This document shows positions 1 through 9,117 of a DNA stretch of 64,000 bases, one piece after another (the first letter of the stretch is position 1; each line of letters opens with the position of its first letter). Location: the NCBI RefSeq assembly GCF_019665765.1, contig NZ_CP081150.1, forward strand, positions 1,612,001 to 1,676,000, in the 5' to 3' direction. The position numbers and the translations under genes are program-made. Source of the stretch: Deefgea tanakiae. Lineage in GTDB: Bacteria; Pseudomonadota; Gammaproteobacteria; Burkholderiales; Chitinibacteraceae. The notes beneath the pieces were generated by a model. That model searched no databases and was not told where the DNA came from. It was given only the letters and a program-made list of their open reading frames with translations.

Positions 1-310
1 TCGCGCCAGCTTCAATGACATCGAGCACTGGTACAGTTGCCGTGGCGCGTACTTTATCCGCCGCCACCGCGGCCATCGTATTACAGGCAATAATCAGCAT
101 TTTGACTTCTTGCTGCTGCAAAAAATTGGCGATTTGCTGTGTGTAGTGCTCAATCGTCGCAACCGACTTCACCCCATAAGGCACACGTGCGGTGTCGCCA
201 AAATAGATGATATTTTCAAATGGCAATCGATCCATCAAGGCCCGTACGACGGTCAGGCCACCGACGCCAGAATCAAAAACACCAATGGGATGCGACGGTA
301 AAGAAGTCAT
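1..310 (-). CDS. murI: Glutamate racemase, N-terminal part (cut by window edge)
   Basis: Glutamate racemase makes D-glutamate from L-glutamate in the cytoplasm for peptidoglycan precursors. About 103 N-terminal residues are visible; the rest lies beyond base 1. The start is the ATG ending at 310. Family signatures seen: GVFDSGVGGLTV near residue 10 (the Asp and Ser of the substrate-binding first motif), YFGDTARVPYG near residue 37, and ACNT near residue 75 with the first catalytic cysteine. The second catalytic cysteine lies in the missing part. The gene follows the SulP gene in the same direction after 92 bases with no clear terminator between. Identification is firm; completeness cannot be judged. 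Confidence 0.93.
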   Translation of the reverse strand, partial: MTSLPSHPIGVFDSGVGGLTVVRALMDRLPFENIIYFGDTARVPYGVKSVATIEHYTQQIANFLQQQEVKMLIIACNTMAAVAADKVRATATVPVLDVIEAGA

Positions 311-402
311 AATCTACACAGCCTAAAAAACACAAATTGCAATGGCGGGATTCTACCCTGATGAGTTACAGAAAACACTGAGCAATGCTAAAAAGCTCGC
401 AA

Positions 403-2052
403 TCAAGCGCTACACAGTACATCTGCGCGACCGACTGCAGTGGCTAAATCAGGGCAATAATTTTCCCTTCCCAAAGTCACCAGTAGACCCGCACGCTCCA
501 TTTTTGCCATCACGGTGGCGTTGGCTTCACAAATTAAAACTTTTACACCACGCGCTCGCAACTCGCCAATGGCCTCATCCAGCGCCTGCAATCCGGTCAT
601 ATCAACAAAAGGAACACGCAACAATCGAATCACCAAGACTCTGGGATCGGTGTGCGTCTCAGCCAATACCCGCTCAAAATTCTCTACCGCGCCAAAGAAA
701 AAGGGCCCTTCAATGGCATACACCAACACACCCTCAGGCAATTTCATCAAACCTTGCTGAATCAATTCCACACCGATTTGGCGCTCATCTTGCGGTAAGA
801 CTTCCACCGACATCGACATCCGACGCAAGAAATGCAGCGTTGCCAAAATCACACCGATATTGACTGCAACGACCAAATCGGCAAAAACAGTCAACACAAA
901 AGTAATCAATAAAATGGCGACATCTGCACGCGGCGCATGTGTGAGCATATGGATAAAATGCTTCACTTCGCTCATATTCCACGCCACCACAAACAAAATC
1001 GCCGCCAATGCAGCGAGCGGAATCGACGCGGCCAGCGGGGCAAGAAACAAAATAATCAGCAGTAAAGTAATCGCATGAAAAATTCCCGCCAACGGGCTCG
1101 TACCGCCATTGCGAATATTGGTCGCAGTGCGCGCAATCGCACCCGTCGCAGCAAAGCCGCCAAATAGGGGCGTAATGATATTGGCGATTCCTTGCCCGAC
1201 TAACTCTTGATTGGAATCATGCCGCGTGCCAGCCATCCCATCGGCGACGACAGCCGAGAGCAATGATTCAATCGCCCCCAGCATCGCAATCGTGAATGCG
1301 GGGCCGATTAAACTGATGAGCTGGCTGGCGGTAAATTGTGGCACGGCAAATTCCGGCAAACCTTGCGGAATTCCACCAAACGCCGAGCCTATCGTCGCCA
1401 CACCGTCAAAATGAAATAGCGCTTGCAAGCTTGTTGCGACGACCATCGCCACTAAGGGTCCAGGAATTTTTCTTAGATACGGTAATTTTGGCGTCAACAG
1501 CACTAGTAGCAAACTTAAAACGCCCAAAATACTCGTCGCCCAATGCAGCTCGGGCAACACTTGCAAGGTATGCCAAAACTTTTCGTGAAAATGCTCGCCC
1601 ACCACTTTTGGTAGGCCAAAAAACGAGCCCCACTGACCAATCCAGATAATCACGCCAATCCCTGCGGTAAAACCCACAATCACTGGCGCAGGGATGAATT
1701 TGATCACGCCTCCAAGTTTAGCGAGGCCAAGCAACAGTAAAATCACACCCGCCATCATCGTGGCAATTTGCAAACCGACCACGCCATATTGCGCGGTAAT
1801 TCCCGACAAAATAACGATAAACGCGCCCGTTGGCCCCGCAATTTGCAGCCGGCTACCGCCAAAAACCGAAACCAAAAAACCAGCAATAATCGCGGTATAA
1901 ATGCCCTGCTCTGGCTTCACACCTGAAGCAATCGCAAACGCCATCCCTAAAGGCAAAGCCACCACACCCACAATCAGCCCTGCGACCATATTGGGAAGCC
2001 AATGTTTTTTTGCTAAGAAACCATTTTTTTGAGCAGAGAGGAGCGCAATCAC
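403..2052 (-). CDS. SulP family inorganic anion transporter with STAS domain
   Basis: Inner-membrane secondary transporter of the SulP (SLC26-like) family, which moves sulfate, bicarbonate or other anions. The 549-residue protein has the expected order: a Sulfate_transp membrane domain with many hydrophobic segments (about residues 20-400) and a C-terminal cytoplasmic STAS domain (about 430-540, with the FVDMTGLQAL phosphosite-like loop). The start is a GTG ending at 2052 with AGGT about 7 bases upstream; an ATG 21 codons inside is a less likely alternative. No carbonic anhydrase gene is adjacent, so the substrate cannot be assigned. Family assignment is secure. Confidence 0.9.
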   Translation of the reverse strand: MIALLSAQKNGFLAKKHWLPNMVAGLIVGVVALPLGMAFAIASGVKPEQGIYTAIIAGFLVSVFGGSRLQIAGPTGAFIVILSGITAQYGVVGLQIATMMAGVILLLLGLAKLGGVIKFIPAPVIVGFTAGIGVIIWIGQWGSFFGLPKVVGEHFHEKFWHTLQVLPELHWATSILGVLSLLLVLLTPKLPYLRKIPGPLVAMVVATSLQALFHFDGVATIGSAFGGIPQGLPEFAVPQFTASQLISLIGPAFTIAMLGAIESLLSAVVADGMAGTRHDSNQELVGQGIANIITPLFGGFAATGAIARTATNIRNGGTSPLAGIFHAITLLLIILFLAPLAASIPLAALAAILFVVAWNMSEVKHFIHMLTHAPRADVAILLITFVLTVFADLVVAVNIGVILATLHFLRRMSMSVEVLPQDERQIGVELIQQGLMKLPEGVLVYAIEGPFFFGAVENFERVLAETHTDPRVLVIRLLRVPFVDMTGLQALDEAIGELRARGVKVLICEANATVMAKMERAGLLVTLGRENYCPDLATAVGRADVLCSA

Positions 2053-2273
2053 AATATGACCTGCTATTGCAGAAGGGATAGTGCAGTTTAGTCCAGCCCT
2101 TCAGAATTTCCCTGCGCTACATCACTAAAATCAACGAAACGAATTTGAATCTCAAACGTTGAATCAGAACAAGGAACATGGCGGCAAACAACCGTGATTC
2201 GAAAGCACTTACTTACTTTATGAGCTGAACATGCGATGATGTCGCCCAATTTGAATTCCTAAAGTGCCTAGGC

Positions 2274-3101
2274 GTGACCAATTCTGACAGCCCATCTTTT
2301 GCTGATTTATTCGCCGAAACCCTCAGCGGGAAACCGTTTGTGTACGAAGAAGGTGACGAGGTTTCGTTGATGTTTGACCTAACCACCGTGCAAAGCCGGA
2401 TGAAGCGCAGTGCACCGCAAGACTTAGTGCTTGGGTATACGCGCAGCATGCTTGCTTTTGAATTGCTACGAAGCAATACCCATCACATCGGTATGATTGG
2501 TTTGGGCGGTGGCTCACTGGCCAAGTATTGTTATCACTATTTGCCCGAATCCACGATTCACGTTGCCGAAATCAATGCCGGGGTGATTGCGCTACGCGAT
2601 CGCTTTGCAATTCCAGAAAACAACGCTCGACTAAATATTGAATGTATCGATGGCGCGGTCTGGTTGAAAAAACAGCTCAAGCGTACTAACAAACCTATGG
2701 ACGCCTTGCTGGTCGATGCCTATGGCAAGGAAGGTATGCCGGAGAGTTTAGCAACGGCGCAGTTTTTCGACGATTGCCGTGCAGCATTGGCGCCCAGTGG
2801 CGTGCTGGTGGTCAATCTATGGGGGAGCGACGCTAGGTTTGATAGTTATTACCAGCGTATCCGTACCGTGTTTGATGGCTCAGCGATTGCAATCGGTGCC
2901 GATGGCTGCGCCAATCGCTTGGTGTTGGCGGTCAATAGTCGCAGCTTCCCACCCGCGATTCGGCCCATCATGAATCGAGCGCAACAGATTGCCAGCAACC
3001 ACAGCGTCGACATGCCTGCGCTAGCACGCCGAATCGAACGAGCGCTGCGTAATCCCGATGGACTTGAACCTGCGAATCGCCACGTTGAAGGCCGCGGATA
3101 A
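2274..3101 (+). CDS. Spermidine synthase-like SAM-dependent methyltransferase fold protein
   Basis: A 275-residue protein of the spermidine synthase / SAM-dependent methyltransferase superfamily. The nucleotide-binding loop IGLGGGSLAKY lies near residue 75, followed by HVAEINAGVIALRDRF (acidic residue ending strand 2) and DALLVDAYGKEGMP near residue 145, the position of the catalytic Asp loop in polyamine synthases. Many such stand-alone SpeE-like proteins have no proven aminopropyl transfer, so a real spermidine synthase role is not assumed. Start is GTG at 2274. No polyamine genes are adjacent. It is convergent with the downstream alcohol dehydrogenase; an imperfect inverted repeat near 3107-3136 could act as a weak terminator. 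Confidence 0.75.
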   Translation: MTNSDSPSFADLFAETLSGKPFVYEEGDEVSLMFDLTTVQSRMKRSAPQDLVLGYTRSMLAFELLRSNTHHIGMIGLGGGSLAKYCYHYLPESTIHVAEINAGVIALRDRFAIPENNARLNIECIDGAVWLKKQLKRTNKPMDALLVDAYGKEGMPESLATAQFFDDCRAALAPSGVLVVNLWGSDARFDSYYQRIRTVFDGSAIAIGADGCANRLVLAVNSRSFPPAIRPIMNRAQQIASNHSVDMPALARRIERALRNPDGLEPANRHVEGRG

Positions 3102-3141
3102 TTAAGCAAGCCAAGCAAAATGATGACTTGGCCTTGTGAGA

Positions 3142-4146
3142 TTAAAAGCCAGCTAAAACGACTTTACCTTTGGTATTGCCACTTTCAATCAAGGCATGTG
3201 CCTGCTGCAGATTACGAGCATTAATCGCACCCAAAACTTGATTCGCCGTGCTCCGAATTACACCAGCATCAACTAAATCCGCAACTTGATTCAGTAAATG
3301 ATGTTGCTCAATCATATCTGGAGTTTGATACAGCGCCCGTGTAAACATCAACTCCCAATGCAAAGACACGCTTTTTCGCTTGAGTTTGCTGATGTCTATC
3401 GGTGCGGGATCATCAATTAAACCAAATTTTCCCTGCGGTGCAATGCATTCAACAATTTGCTCAAAATGCTGATCCGTTTGATTCAAACTCACGATATGGC
3501 TGACCTGATTAATCCCAATTCGCTGCAACTCTTCACGCAACGGTTTGCTGTGATCAATCACCTCGTGTGCGCCCAATTCGCGAACCCATGCTTGCGTCTC
3601 TGGGCGTGATGCCGTGGCAATCACTTTAATGCCGGTTAATTGACGAGCAAGTTGAATCATAATCGAGCCAACTCCACCAGCCGCACCAATAATCAATAGT
3701 TGCTGATCATGATTCTGCTGATCCTTAGCAATTTTCAAACGATCAAATAACATTTCCCATGCAGTAATTGCAGTTAATGGTAATGCCGCCGCTTCAGCAA
3801 AATCTAAACTGACCGGCATTTTGCCCACGATGCGTTCATCAACCAATTGCAATTCAGCATTACTACCATTTCGACTAATATCGCCGGCATACCAAACCCG
3901 ATCACCAGGCTTAAATAATGTCACATCGGGGCCCACAGCACCTACAACCCCCGTCGCATCCCAACCTAATACCTTCCACTGCCCTGCCGCGGCAGTAACG
4001 CCTTTTCTAATTTTTGTATCCACTGGATTAACAGAAACTGCATGCACAGCAACTAATAAATCATGCCCCTGCGGCGTTGGTACTGCTTGATTGATATCCT
4101 GTAATACAGATGCCTCACCGGCATTTTGATAAGCAATCGCTTTCAT
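3142..4146 (-). CDS. Zinc-binding-type alcohol dehydrogenase / quinone oxidoreductase family protein
   Basis: Medium-chain dehydrogenase/reductase of 334 residues, matching the zinc-binding alcohol dehydrogenase family 1 pattern (starts MKAIAYQ, GWDATGVVGAVG near residue 80, and the NAD(P)-binding GAAGGVGSIMIQLARQ near residue 155). Despite the family name, no full set of catalytic zinc cysteines is visible, so an NADPH:quinone or enone reductase activity is more likely. It is the last gene of an apparent operon nemA-ABM monooxygenase-this gene, all on the minus strand, 42 bases after the ABM gene. The context suggests reductive handling of electrophiles or quinones. Substrate unknown. Confidence 0.85.
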   Translation of the reverse strand: MKAIAYQNAGEASVLQDINQAVPTPQGHDLLVAVHAVSVNPVDTKIRKGVTAAAGQWKVLGWDATGVVGAVGPDVTLFKPGDRVWYAGDISRNGSNAELQLVDERIVGKMPVSLDFAEAAALPLTAITAWEMLFDRLKIAKDQQNHDQQLLIIGAAGGVGSIMIQLARQLTGIKVIATASRPETQAWVRELGAHEVIDHSKPLREELQRIGINQVSHIVSLNQTDQHFEQIVECIAPQGKFGLIDDPAPIDISKLKRKSVSLHWELMFTRALYQTPDMIEQHHLLNQVADLVDAGVIRSTANQVLGAINARNLQQAHALIESGNTKGKVVLAGF

Positions 4147-4188
4147 GGTGTTCTCCTTTAGTAGTGCTCTCTTGAACTCGATATATCG

Positions 4189-4476
4189 TTAAGCAATTAG
4201 ATTGAGCCGATAGATTTTCAAATCGATAATTCGACCTGATAATGCCACACCCAACTGATCCATATGTGCGCTGACTAAATGGCGCTCTAACGCGAGTTCA
4301 TCCTGCCAGCGCTCGACCATAATCCAGCGAGTTGAGCTAGCTTGGTCTTGAGTTAACTCATATTGCAAGCAGCCACCCTCAGCCCGGGTAGGTAGCAACA
4401 TGTCACGTAAAGCAAGTTCGACTTCATCATTAAACTCTGGTTTCGCGTCAATGACGGCAATCACTGGTAATGTCAT
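4189..4476 (-). CDS. Antibiotic biosynthesis monooxygenase (ABM) domain protein
   Basis: A 95-residue single-domain protein of the dimeric alpha/beta-barrel ABM superfamily (YgiN-like). Typical features are the ending of the first strand with a D-A-K-P-E-F turn, the CLQYELTQD strand near residue 37, the RWIMVERWQDELALERHL segment near residues 50-67, and a final strand region. In this family such small proteins act as cofactor-free quinol monooxygenases or as regulatory or ligand-binding domains. Its ATG overlaps the nemA stop (ATGA, 4473-4476), so the two are translationally coupled. This supports a joint role in quinone or electrophile metabolism, which is inferred. Confidence 0.82.
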   Translation of the reverse strand: MTLPVIAVIDAKPEFNDEVELALRDMLLPTRAEGGCLQYELTQDQASSTRWIMVERWQDELALERHLVSAHMDQLGVALSGRIIDLKIYRLNLIA

Positions 4477-5585
4477 GCTATAGCCCCATCCTGCTTTAAA
4501 TTTACGGTCGGATAATCAATGTAACCTTTTTCATCACCACCAAATAATTGGCTGGGTTCTAAATCTGCCAATGGAAGTTGATGTGCAAGACGAGCTGGAA
4601 AATCTGGATTGGCAACAAAGGGTCGACCAAATGCCACTAAGTCGGCAAAACCTGCCTCGATCACAGCTTCCGCTTTGTTTGCATCATATCCACCCGCCAC
4701 AATAATTGAGCCCTTAAATACGGCTCGTAACTGCGTACGAAATTCAGTCGGCACTTGCGGCGCATCATCCCAATCGGCCTCTGCAAGATGCAAATACGCC
4801 ACGCCCAAATCATTCAGCTGAGTTGCCGCCTGCAAAATCGTCGGAATAATTTCAGGGCAATTCATGCCGCGCCCTGTAATAAACGGCGCCAAACGCACAC
4901 CAACGCGCTCAGTGCCAATTTCTTCGGCAATCGCTTCGCTAATTTCAAGTAAGAATCGAAGACGATTTTCAGTGCTACCGCCATACTCATCGGCGCGATG
5001 ATTTGAAGTCGTACGCAAGAATTGATCAATCAGATAACCATTCGCACCATGAATTTCTACCCCATCAAATCCAGCGGTCATCGCGTTTTTTGCCGCTTGC
5101 CGATAGTCATCAATAATCGCTTTGATCTCAGTATGCGTGAGCACACGCGGTATCGGGCAATCGACCATCGCACCCACGCCCTGCTCATTTACGATCCACA
5201 CCTGAGCTTCTGGGTTAAGCGCTGACGGGGCAACCGGCAATGCACCATCATGAAAGACGGAGTGCGACATCCGACCCACATGCCAAAGTTGAATAAACAT
5301 TTTCCCACCCGCCGCATGCACCGCATCTGTTACCTCACGCCAGCCGGTAATTTGTGCTTCGCTATAGATACCGGGAGTAAAACTATAACCCTGCCCTTGC
5401 CGCGAAATCTGACTCGCTTCAGAAATGATCAAGCCTGCAGATGCCCGCTGCGCATAGTAAGTCGCCATCATGGCATTCGGAATATCGCCAGGCTGCGTCG
5501 TGCGACTACGCGTCATGGGGGCCATCACGATGCGGTTTTGCAAAGCCACATTCTTTAATTGCCAAGTATTTAATAAGTTTTTCAT
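4473..5585 (-). CDS. nemA: Old Yellow Enzyme-type alkene reductase (N-ethylmaleimide reductase-like)
   Basis: FMN-dependent ene-reductase of the Old Yellow Enzyme family, 370 residues, reducing activated C=C bonds of enones, maleimides or nitro compounds with NAD(P)H in the cytoplasm. Seen: NRIVMAPMTRSR near residue 17, the HVGRMSH loop near residue 100, the substrate-binding HGANGYL with its His and Asn near residue 180, then QFLRTTSNHRADEYGGS and the C-terminal FGRPFVANPD. The start is placed at the ATG ending at 5585, which has AAGGA 7-8 bases upstream; a longer frame reaches 5624 but lacks such support. First gene of a three-gene operon, divergent from a LysR regulator. Confidence 0.9.
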   Translation of the reverse strand: MKNLLNTWQLKNVALQNRIVMAPMTRSRTTQPGDIPNAMMATYYAQRASAGLIISEASQISRQGQGYSFTPGIYSEAQITGWREVTDAVHAAGGKMFIQLWHVGRMSHSVFHDGALPVAPSALNPEAQVWIVNEQGVGAMVDCPIPRVLTHTEIKAIIDDYRQAAKNAMTAGFDGVEIHGANGYLIDQFLRTTSNHRADEYGGSTENRLRFLLEISEAIAEEIGTERVGVRLAPFITGRGMNCPEIIPTILQAATQLNDLGVAYLHLAEADWDDAPQVPTEFRTQLRAVFKGSIIVAGGYDANKAEAVIEAGFADLVAFGRPFVANPDFPARLAHQLPLADLEPSQLFGGDEKGYIDYPTVNLKQDGAIA

Positions 5586-5667
5586 TTGACGATCCTTGTG
5601 GTCCATGAGCGCAGATAAGTTCATCCAATCTGCTTAGATTGCCCTGCTTGCGAATATGAAATGATCA

Positions 5668-5689
5668 TATCAGTTATATAAATTTGATA
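5668..5689. promoter_or_regulatory. Inverted repeat in the nemA/LysR divergent promoter region
   Basis: The 169-base gap between the divergent nemA and LysR starts holds TATCA-N12-TGATA, next to the palindrome ATGATCAT (5661-5668). This resembles the loose T-N11-A dyads bound by LysR-type regulators. The position and symmetry are seen; binding is inferred. Confidence 0.4.
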
Positions 5690-5754
5690 AACAACCTACA
5701 ATTAGAATCACTTTCAAACTATTGTTGATAATTAACTTATTGGGGCTGTGGCTG

Positions 5755-6657
5755 ATGAAAATTGTGCGCGAGTTAGAAATTTTTATTCGTACCGCGAAAA
5801 CAGGAAGTCTCTCAGAAGCGGCACGCCTACTCGATCTCACTCCTGCTGCAACCAGCGCGGCGGTGAAACGACTTGAAGAAGAGCTAAAAACAACGCTGTT
5901 TGTTCGCTCTACGCGAAGTTTGCGCTTAACCCCAGCTGGACAACTTTTTTTGGATCAATGCGAACCTGCAGTGCAGATGATTATGGACGCCTGCCAAGCC
6001 GCACAATCAGGCGATACGGTTTTGCGAGGCATTTTACAAATCTCACTACCATCCGACTTTGGGCGAAATATCGTTCTGCCTTGGCTAGATGAGTTCCAAA
6101 ACCAATATCCTCAGATCAAACTTCGGGTGGCCATGTCTGATCGACTCGCCGATCTATTTCGTGAACAGGTTGATTTGGCGCTACGCTATGGCAGTTTGCC
6201 CGATTCAAATATGGTGGCCTTATCGATAGCCCCAAATAATCGACGTATTCTTTGCGCTGCACCATCTTACCTTGATCGCAGAGGAATACCCTCCACGCTA
6301 GAGGACTTGGCCAATCACAATTGTCTCTGCTTCATGCTGGGAGAATATGTTTATGATCACTGGCGATTTGATTTAAATGGGCAAGAAGTCTCGATTCAAG
6401 TCCAAGGTGACCGCGTTTCTTTAGATGGTGATGCTGTTCGACGTTGGGCGTTGGCGGGATTTGGTATTGCGTATAAATCGCAACTCGATGTCGCCGAAGA
6501 TATTCGCTGCGGTCGTTTAATTCAAGTTTGCCCAGAGTGGCTTGGCGAAGCAGCTCCGCTCAACTTACTGTGCGCCAATCGCCGTCAAGTCAGCCCCGTT
6601 GTTCAGGCGTTGCAACTATTTTTACAGCAAAAATGTGTCGAGCTGATTCAAACCTAG
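5755..6657 (+). CDS. LysR family transcriptional regulator
   Basis: LysR-type regulator of 300 residues. The N-terminal winged helix-turn-helix (about residues 5-63) carries SLSEAARLLDLTPAATSAAV and the wing LFVRSTRSLRLTPAG; the C-terminal periplasmic-binding-protein-like effector domain spans about 90-295. The start chosen is the ATG at 5755, giving the normal LysR N-terminus; an in-frame upstream ATG at 5722 would add 11 hydrophobic residues. It is transcribed away from the nemA operon, the classical layout for a regulator of its divergent neighbour, so control of nemA in response to an electrophile or aromatic ligand is likely but inferred. Confidence 0.9.
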   Translation: MKIVRELEIFIRTAKTGSLSEAARLLDLTPAATSAAVKRLEEELKTTLFVRSTRSLRLTPAGQLFLDQCEPAVQMIMDACQAAQSGDTVLRGILQISLPSDFGRNIVLPWLDEFQNQYPQIKLRVAMSDRLADLFREQVDLALRYGSLPDSNMVALSIAPNNRRILCAAPSYLDRRGIPSTLEDLANHNCLCFMLGEYVYDHWRFDLNGQEVSIQVQGDRVSLDGDAVRRWALAGFGIAYKSQLDVAEDIRCGRLIQVCPEWLGEAAPLNLLCANRRQVSPVVQALQLFLQQKCVELIQT

Positions 6658-6795
6658 GTAGGAGACTGAAGCTAGAGATAACTAAGTTGTTGCGATAAAT
6701 GAAGTAGCACACCACGAGGCAAATCTAGCATACAATTTACCAGAACTTACCCATATCCATCAGCAAGAGAAATTATTTACAACGGGGTAGCAGAT

Positions 6796-7611
6796 ATGAA
6801 AAACATCATCGCTTGCACAACACGGCCCTATCAAATGTTGCCATTTGCTGCTGCCTGCGAACAGATTGCCGCAGCAGGATTCAGTGAACTCGCCGTGTAT
6901 TACAGTGCCAGCGGTCTGGATCAATACGTCCTTCCCGTCAGCGCAGACAGCACCAGCAGTGAGATCGCCGCAGCCCGAAATGCTGCAGCGGCCGCTGGGG
7001 TTAAATCCGCCATGCTCTTGGGTTATAGCCATCCAGAGTTAGGCTTAGCAAAAGCCATCGCTGAATATAAACGCCTGATCGATAATGCGTCTGCACTGGG
7101 TGCGCAATGGTTACTGGATTGCGGTATCGATGATTTAAATTTGCGTCACGATTACTACGAATTGATGCGCCAAGTTGCACCTCACGCCGCGCAGGCCGGC
7201 ATCCAAATTTCTCTGAAGCCACACGGCGGCATCACGCTCAGCCTGCAGGATCTACTGCAAGCACAGCAAGAAATCGACCATCCCGCGTTTAGTTTGTGCT
7301 TTGACCCTGGCAATCTCATCTATTACAGCAATGGTGCGATCAAACCCGAAGACTGCATCACACCTCTCTTGCCATGGCTAAGCACCGGCATTATTAAGGA
7401 TTGTGTTATTAATGCAACAGGGCCCGATGTCGCTATTACGGCAGGCGAAGGATTGGTCGATTTTCGCCAAACATTGTCTGAACTCGTGAAAGGAGGCTTT
7501 ACAGGACCGCTGTATATTGAATGCGTCGGTGGGACTGAGTTAGCCGAGATTGACCGCAATGTACGGGCGACCCAACAATTTATTGGCCAACTCCTCGCCG
7601 AACTGGCTTAA
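6796..7611 (+). CDS. Sugar phosphate isomerase/epimerase family TIM-barrel protein
   Basis: A 271-residue protein of the AP_endonuc_2 (xylose isomerase-like TIM barrel) family. Recognisable features are ISLKPHGGI near residue 140, LCFDPGNLIYYS near residue 165, the IKDCV strand near 200, the VDFRQTLSELVKGGFTGPLYIEC block near 225-240, all typical of metal-dependent sugar epimerase/isomerase homologues. The exact substrate is unknown; members act on inosose, tagatose or hydroxypyruvate. Start ATG at 6796 has a GGGGTAG purine stretch upstream. It stands alone, 138 bases after the LysR gene, and ends at a strong bidirectional terminator shared with the transporter. Confidence 0.8.
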   Translation: MKNIIACTTRPYQMLPFAAACEQIAAAGFSELAVYYSASGLDQYVLPVSADSTSSEIAAARNAAAAAGVKSAMLLGYSHPELGLAKAIAEYKRLIDNASALGAQWLLDCGIDDLNLRHDYYELMRQVAPHAAQAGIQISLKPHGGITLSLQDLLQAQQEIDHPAFSLCFDPGNLIYYSNGAIKPEDCITPLLPWLSTGIIKDCVINATGPDVAITAGEGLVDFRQTLSELVKGGFTGPLYIECVGGTELAEIDRNVRATQQFIGQLLAELA

Positions 7612-7637
7612 ATCAAACGTGCTTTTATGCAACTCAT

Positions 7638-7668
7638 AAAAAAGCCCAAGCTCAGCTTGGGCTTTTTT
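7638..7668. terminator. Bidirectional rho-independent terminator
   Basis: A perfect stem of 14 pairs (AAAAAAGCCCAAGC/GCTTGGGCTTTTTT) with a 3-base loop lies between the convergent isomerase (ends 7611) and POT transporter (ends 7678). The A-run and T-run flanks make it functional for both strands. Confidence 0.9.
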
Positions 7669-7677
7669 CAACTACGA

Positions 7678-9054
7678 CTATCTCACCCCATGCATCATTT
7701 TCTGCAGCGGTTTACTTGCCAATAACAAGATGCCACCTGCTGTTAAGGACATCGCGACAAAGAGCATAAAGAACTCATGCAGGTTGCTGATCGTGAAGCC
7801 CATGAATGAAGGAAATGGTTTGCCAGCTTCTGGATAAAAGCCAGCCAAAATACCTGCAAACCAATTTGCCGCTGCATTGGCCAAAAACCAAACAGCCATT
7901 AGGAGCGAAGCTAAACGCGCTGGAGCCAGTTTATTCACTAATGAAAGACCAATTGGCGACAAGCACAACTCGCCCATCGTATGCAGCCAATACATCGTAA
8001 TCAGCCACAGCATCGACACTTTCATACCATCGCCAATGCCATCCACACCCAGTGCAATCACAACGTAGCCCAAACCGAGCAAAATCAAGCCCCACGCCAT
8101 TTTGGTTGGCGATGCGGGTTCGCGACCTTTCGCAGACAAACTCATCCACAAGCGCGCCATAATCGGCGCAAAGATCAATACAAATACTGGATTGAGCGAC
8201 TGAAACCATGAAGCAGGCACTTCAAAACCCATAATCATTCGATCTGTAGATTCGCGCGCAAAGAAGGTCAGTGACACGCCCGCTTGCTCAAAAGCAGACC
8301 AAAAGAAAATCACAAAGAAGGACAACACGCCAATCACAGCCATACGCTGGATATCGATGGTCGACAGAGACGTATCGACTTGGGCTTTTTCAGCCGCAGT
8401 CAGCCGTTTTGGTGGCAACCCTAGCAATTCACCGGATGGCGATAATAAATATTTCTTTTTAAAACTTTGAAATACCACCAGAGACATCAACATGCCAGTG
8501 CCTGCAGCCAAGAAGCCCCAGCGAAAATCGGCCGGATTACCCGTATCGCCCAAAGTACCGCATATCAGTGGCGCGGCAAAGGAGCCGAGGTTAATCCCCA
8601 TATAAAAAATCGTATACGCGGCGTCTTTGCGGGAGTCATTCGGCTCGTACAATTGCCCCACCATGGTGGAGATATTGGGTTTAAAAAAACCATTCCCAAT
8701 ACAAATCAAACCCAGCCCAGAATAAAAGAAAGGTAAAGCCACGGATAAATCGGTATAAAACGAGCCAGCAAAAAACAGCATAAACTGCCCTGCGGCCATC
8801 AATAAACCACCGACTAAAATCGAACGGCTATTACCCCAATAGCGATCAGCCACAAAGCCACCAATCAGTGGCGTAAGAAACACCAAACCCGTGTATTGTC
8901 CGTACAGTGCAGCGGTAAAATGCTTGTCGAACGACAAGGCTGAAATCATGAATAGAGCAAGTAATGCGCGATTACCGTAATACGAAAATCGCTCCCACAT
9001 TTCGGTGGCAAAAAGTAGGTAGAGCCCTTTCGGGTGTGCTTGTGTTGCAGACAT
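7678..9054 (-). CDS. POT/PTR family proton-dependent oligopeptide transporter
   Basis: Inner-membrane major facilitator of the POT family (DtpA/DtpT-like), importing di- and tripeptides with protons. Seen: the family ExxER motif in ATEMWERFSYYG near residue 20, the conserved GGFVADRYWG loop near residue 65, FKPNISTMVG near residue 125, FYMGINLGSF near 152, and 12 or so hydrophobic segments. At 458 residues it is slightly short for the family, but both ends look intact. It lies 63 bases downstream of pxpA in the same direction, with no terminator in between, so it may be the last gene of the pxpBCA operon and feed it with (pyroglutamyl) peptides; this is inference. Confidence 0.9.
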   Translation of the reverse strand: MSATQAHPKGLYLLFATEMWERFSYYGNRALLALFMISALSFDKHFTAALYGQYTGLVFLTPLIGGFVADRYWGNSRSILVGGLLMAAGQFMLFFAGSFYTDLSVALPFFYSGLGLICIGNGFFKPNISTMVGQLYEPNDSRKDAAYTIFYMGINLGSFAAPLICGTLGDTGNPADFRWGFLAAGTGMLMSLVVFQSFKKKYLLSPSGELLGLPPKRLTAAEKAQVDTSLSTIDIQRMAVIGVLSFFVIFFWSAFEQAGVSLTFFARESTDRMIMGFEVPASWFQSLNPVFVLIFAPIMARLWMSLSAKGREPASPTKMAWGLILLGLGYVVIALGVDGIGDGMKVSMLWLITMYWLHTMGELCLSPIGLSLVNKLAPARLASLLMAVWFLANAAANWFAGILAGFYPEAGKPFPSFMGFTISNLHEFFMLFVAMSLTAGGILLLASKPLQKMMHGVR

Positions 9055-9117
9055 AAGGTGCTCGCTTTTAAATCAAACTGCATAGAACTTAATTGAATTT
9101 GGTCCTATTTGGATAGT

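Noticed and set aside
342-863. 173-codon frame opposite the SulP gene
   Set aside because: Antisense shadow of a conserved gene with no features of its own.
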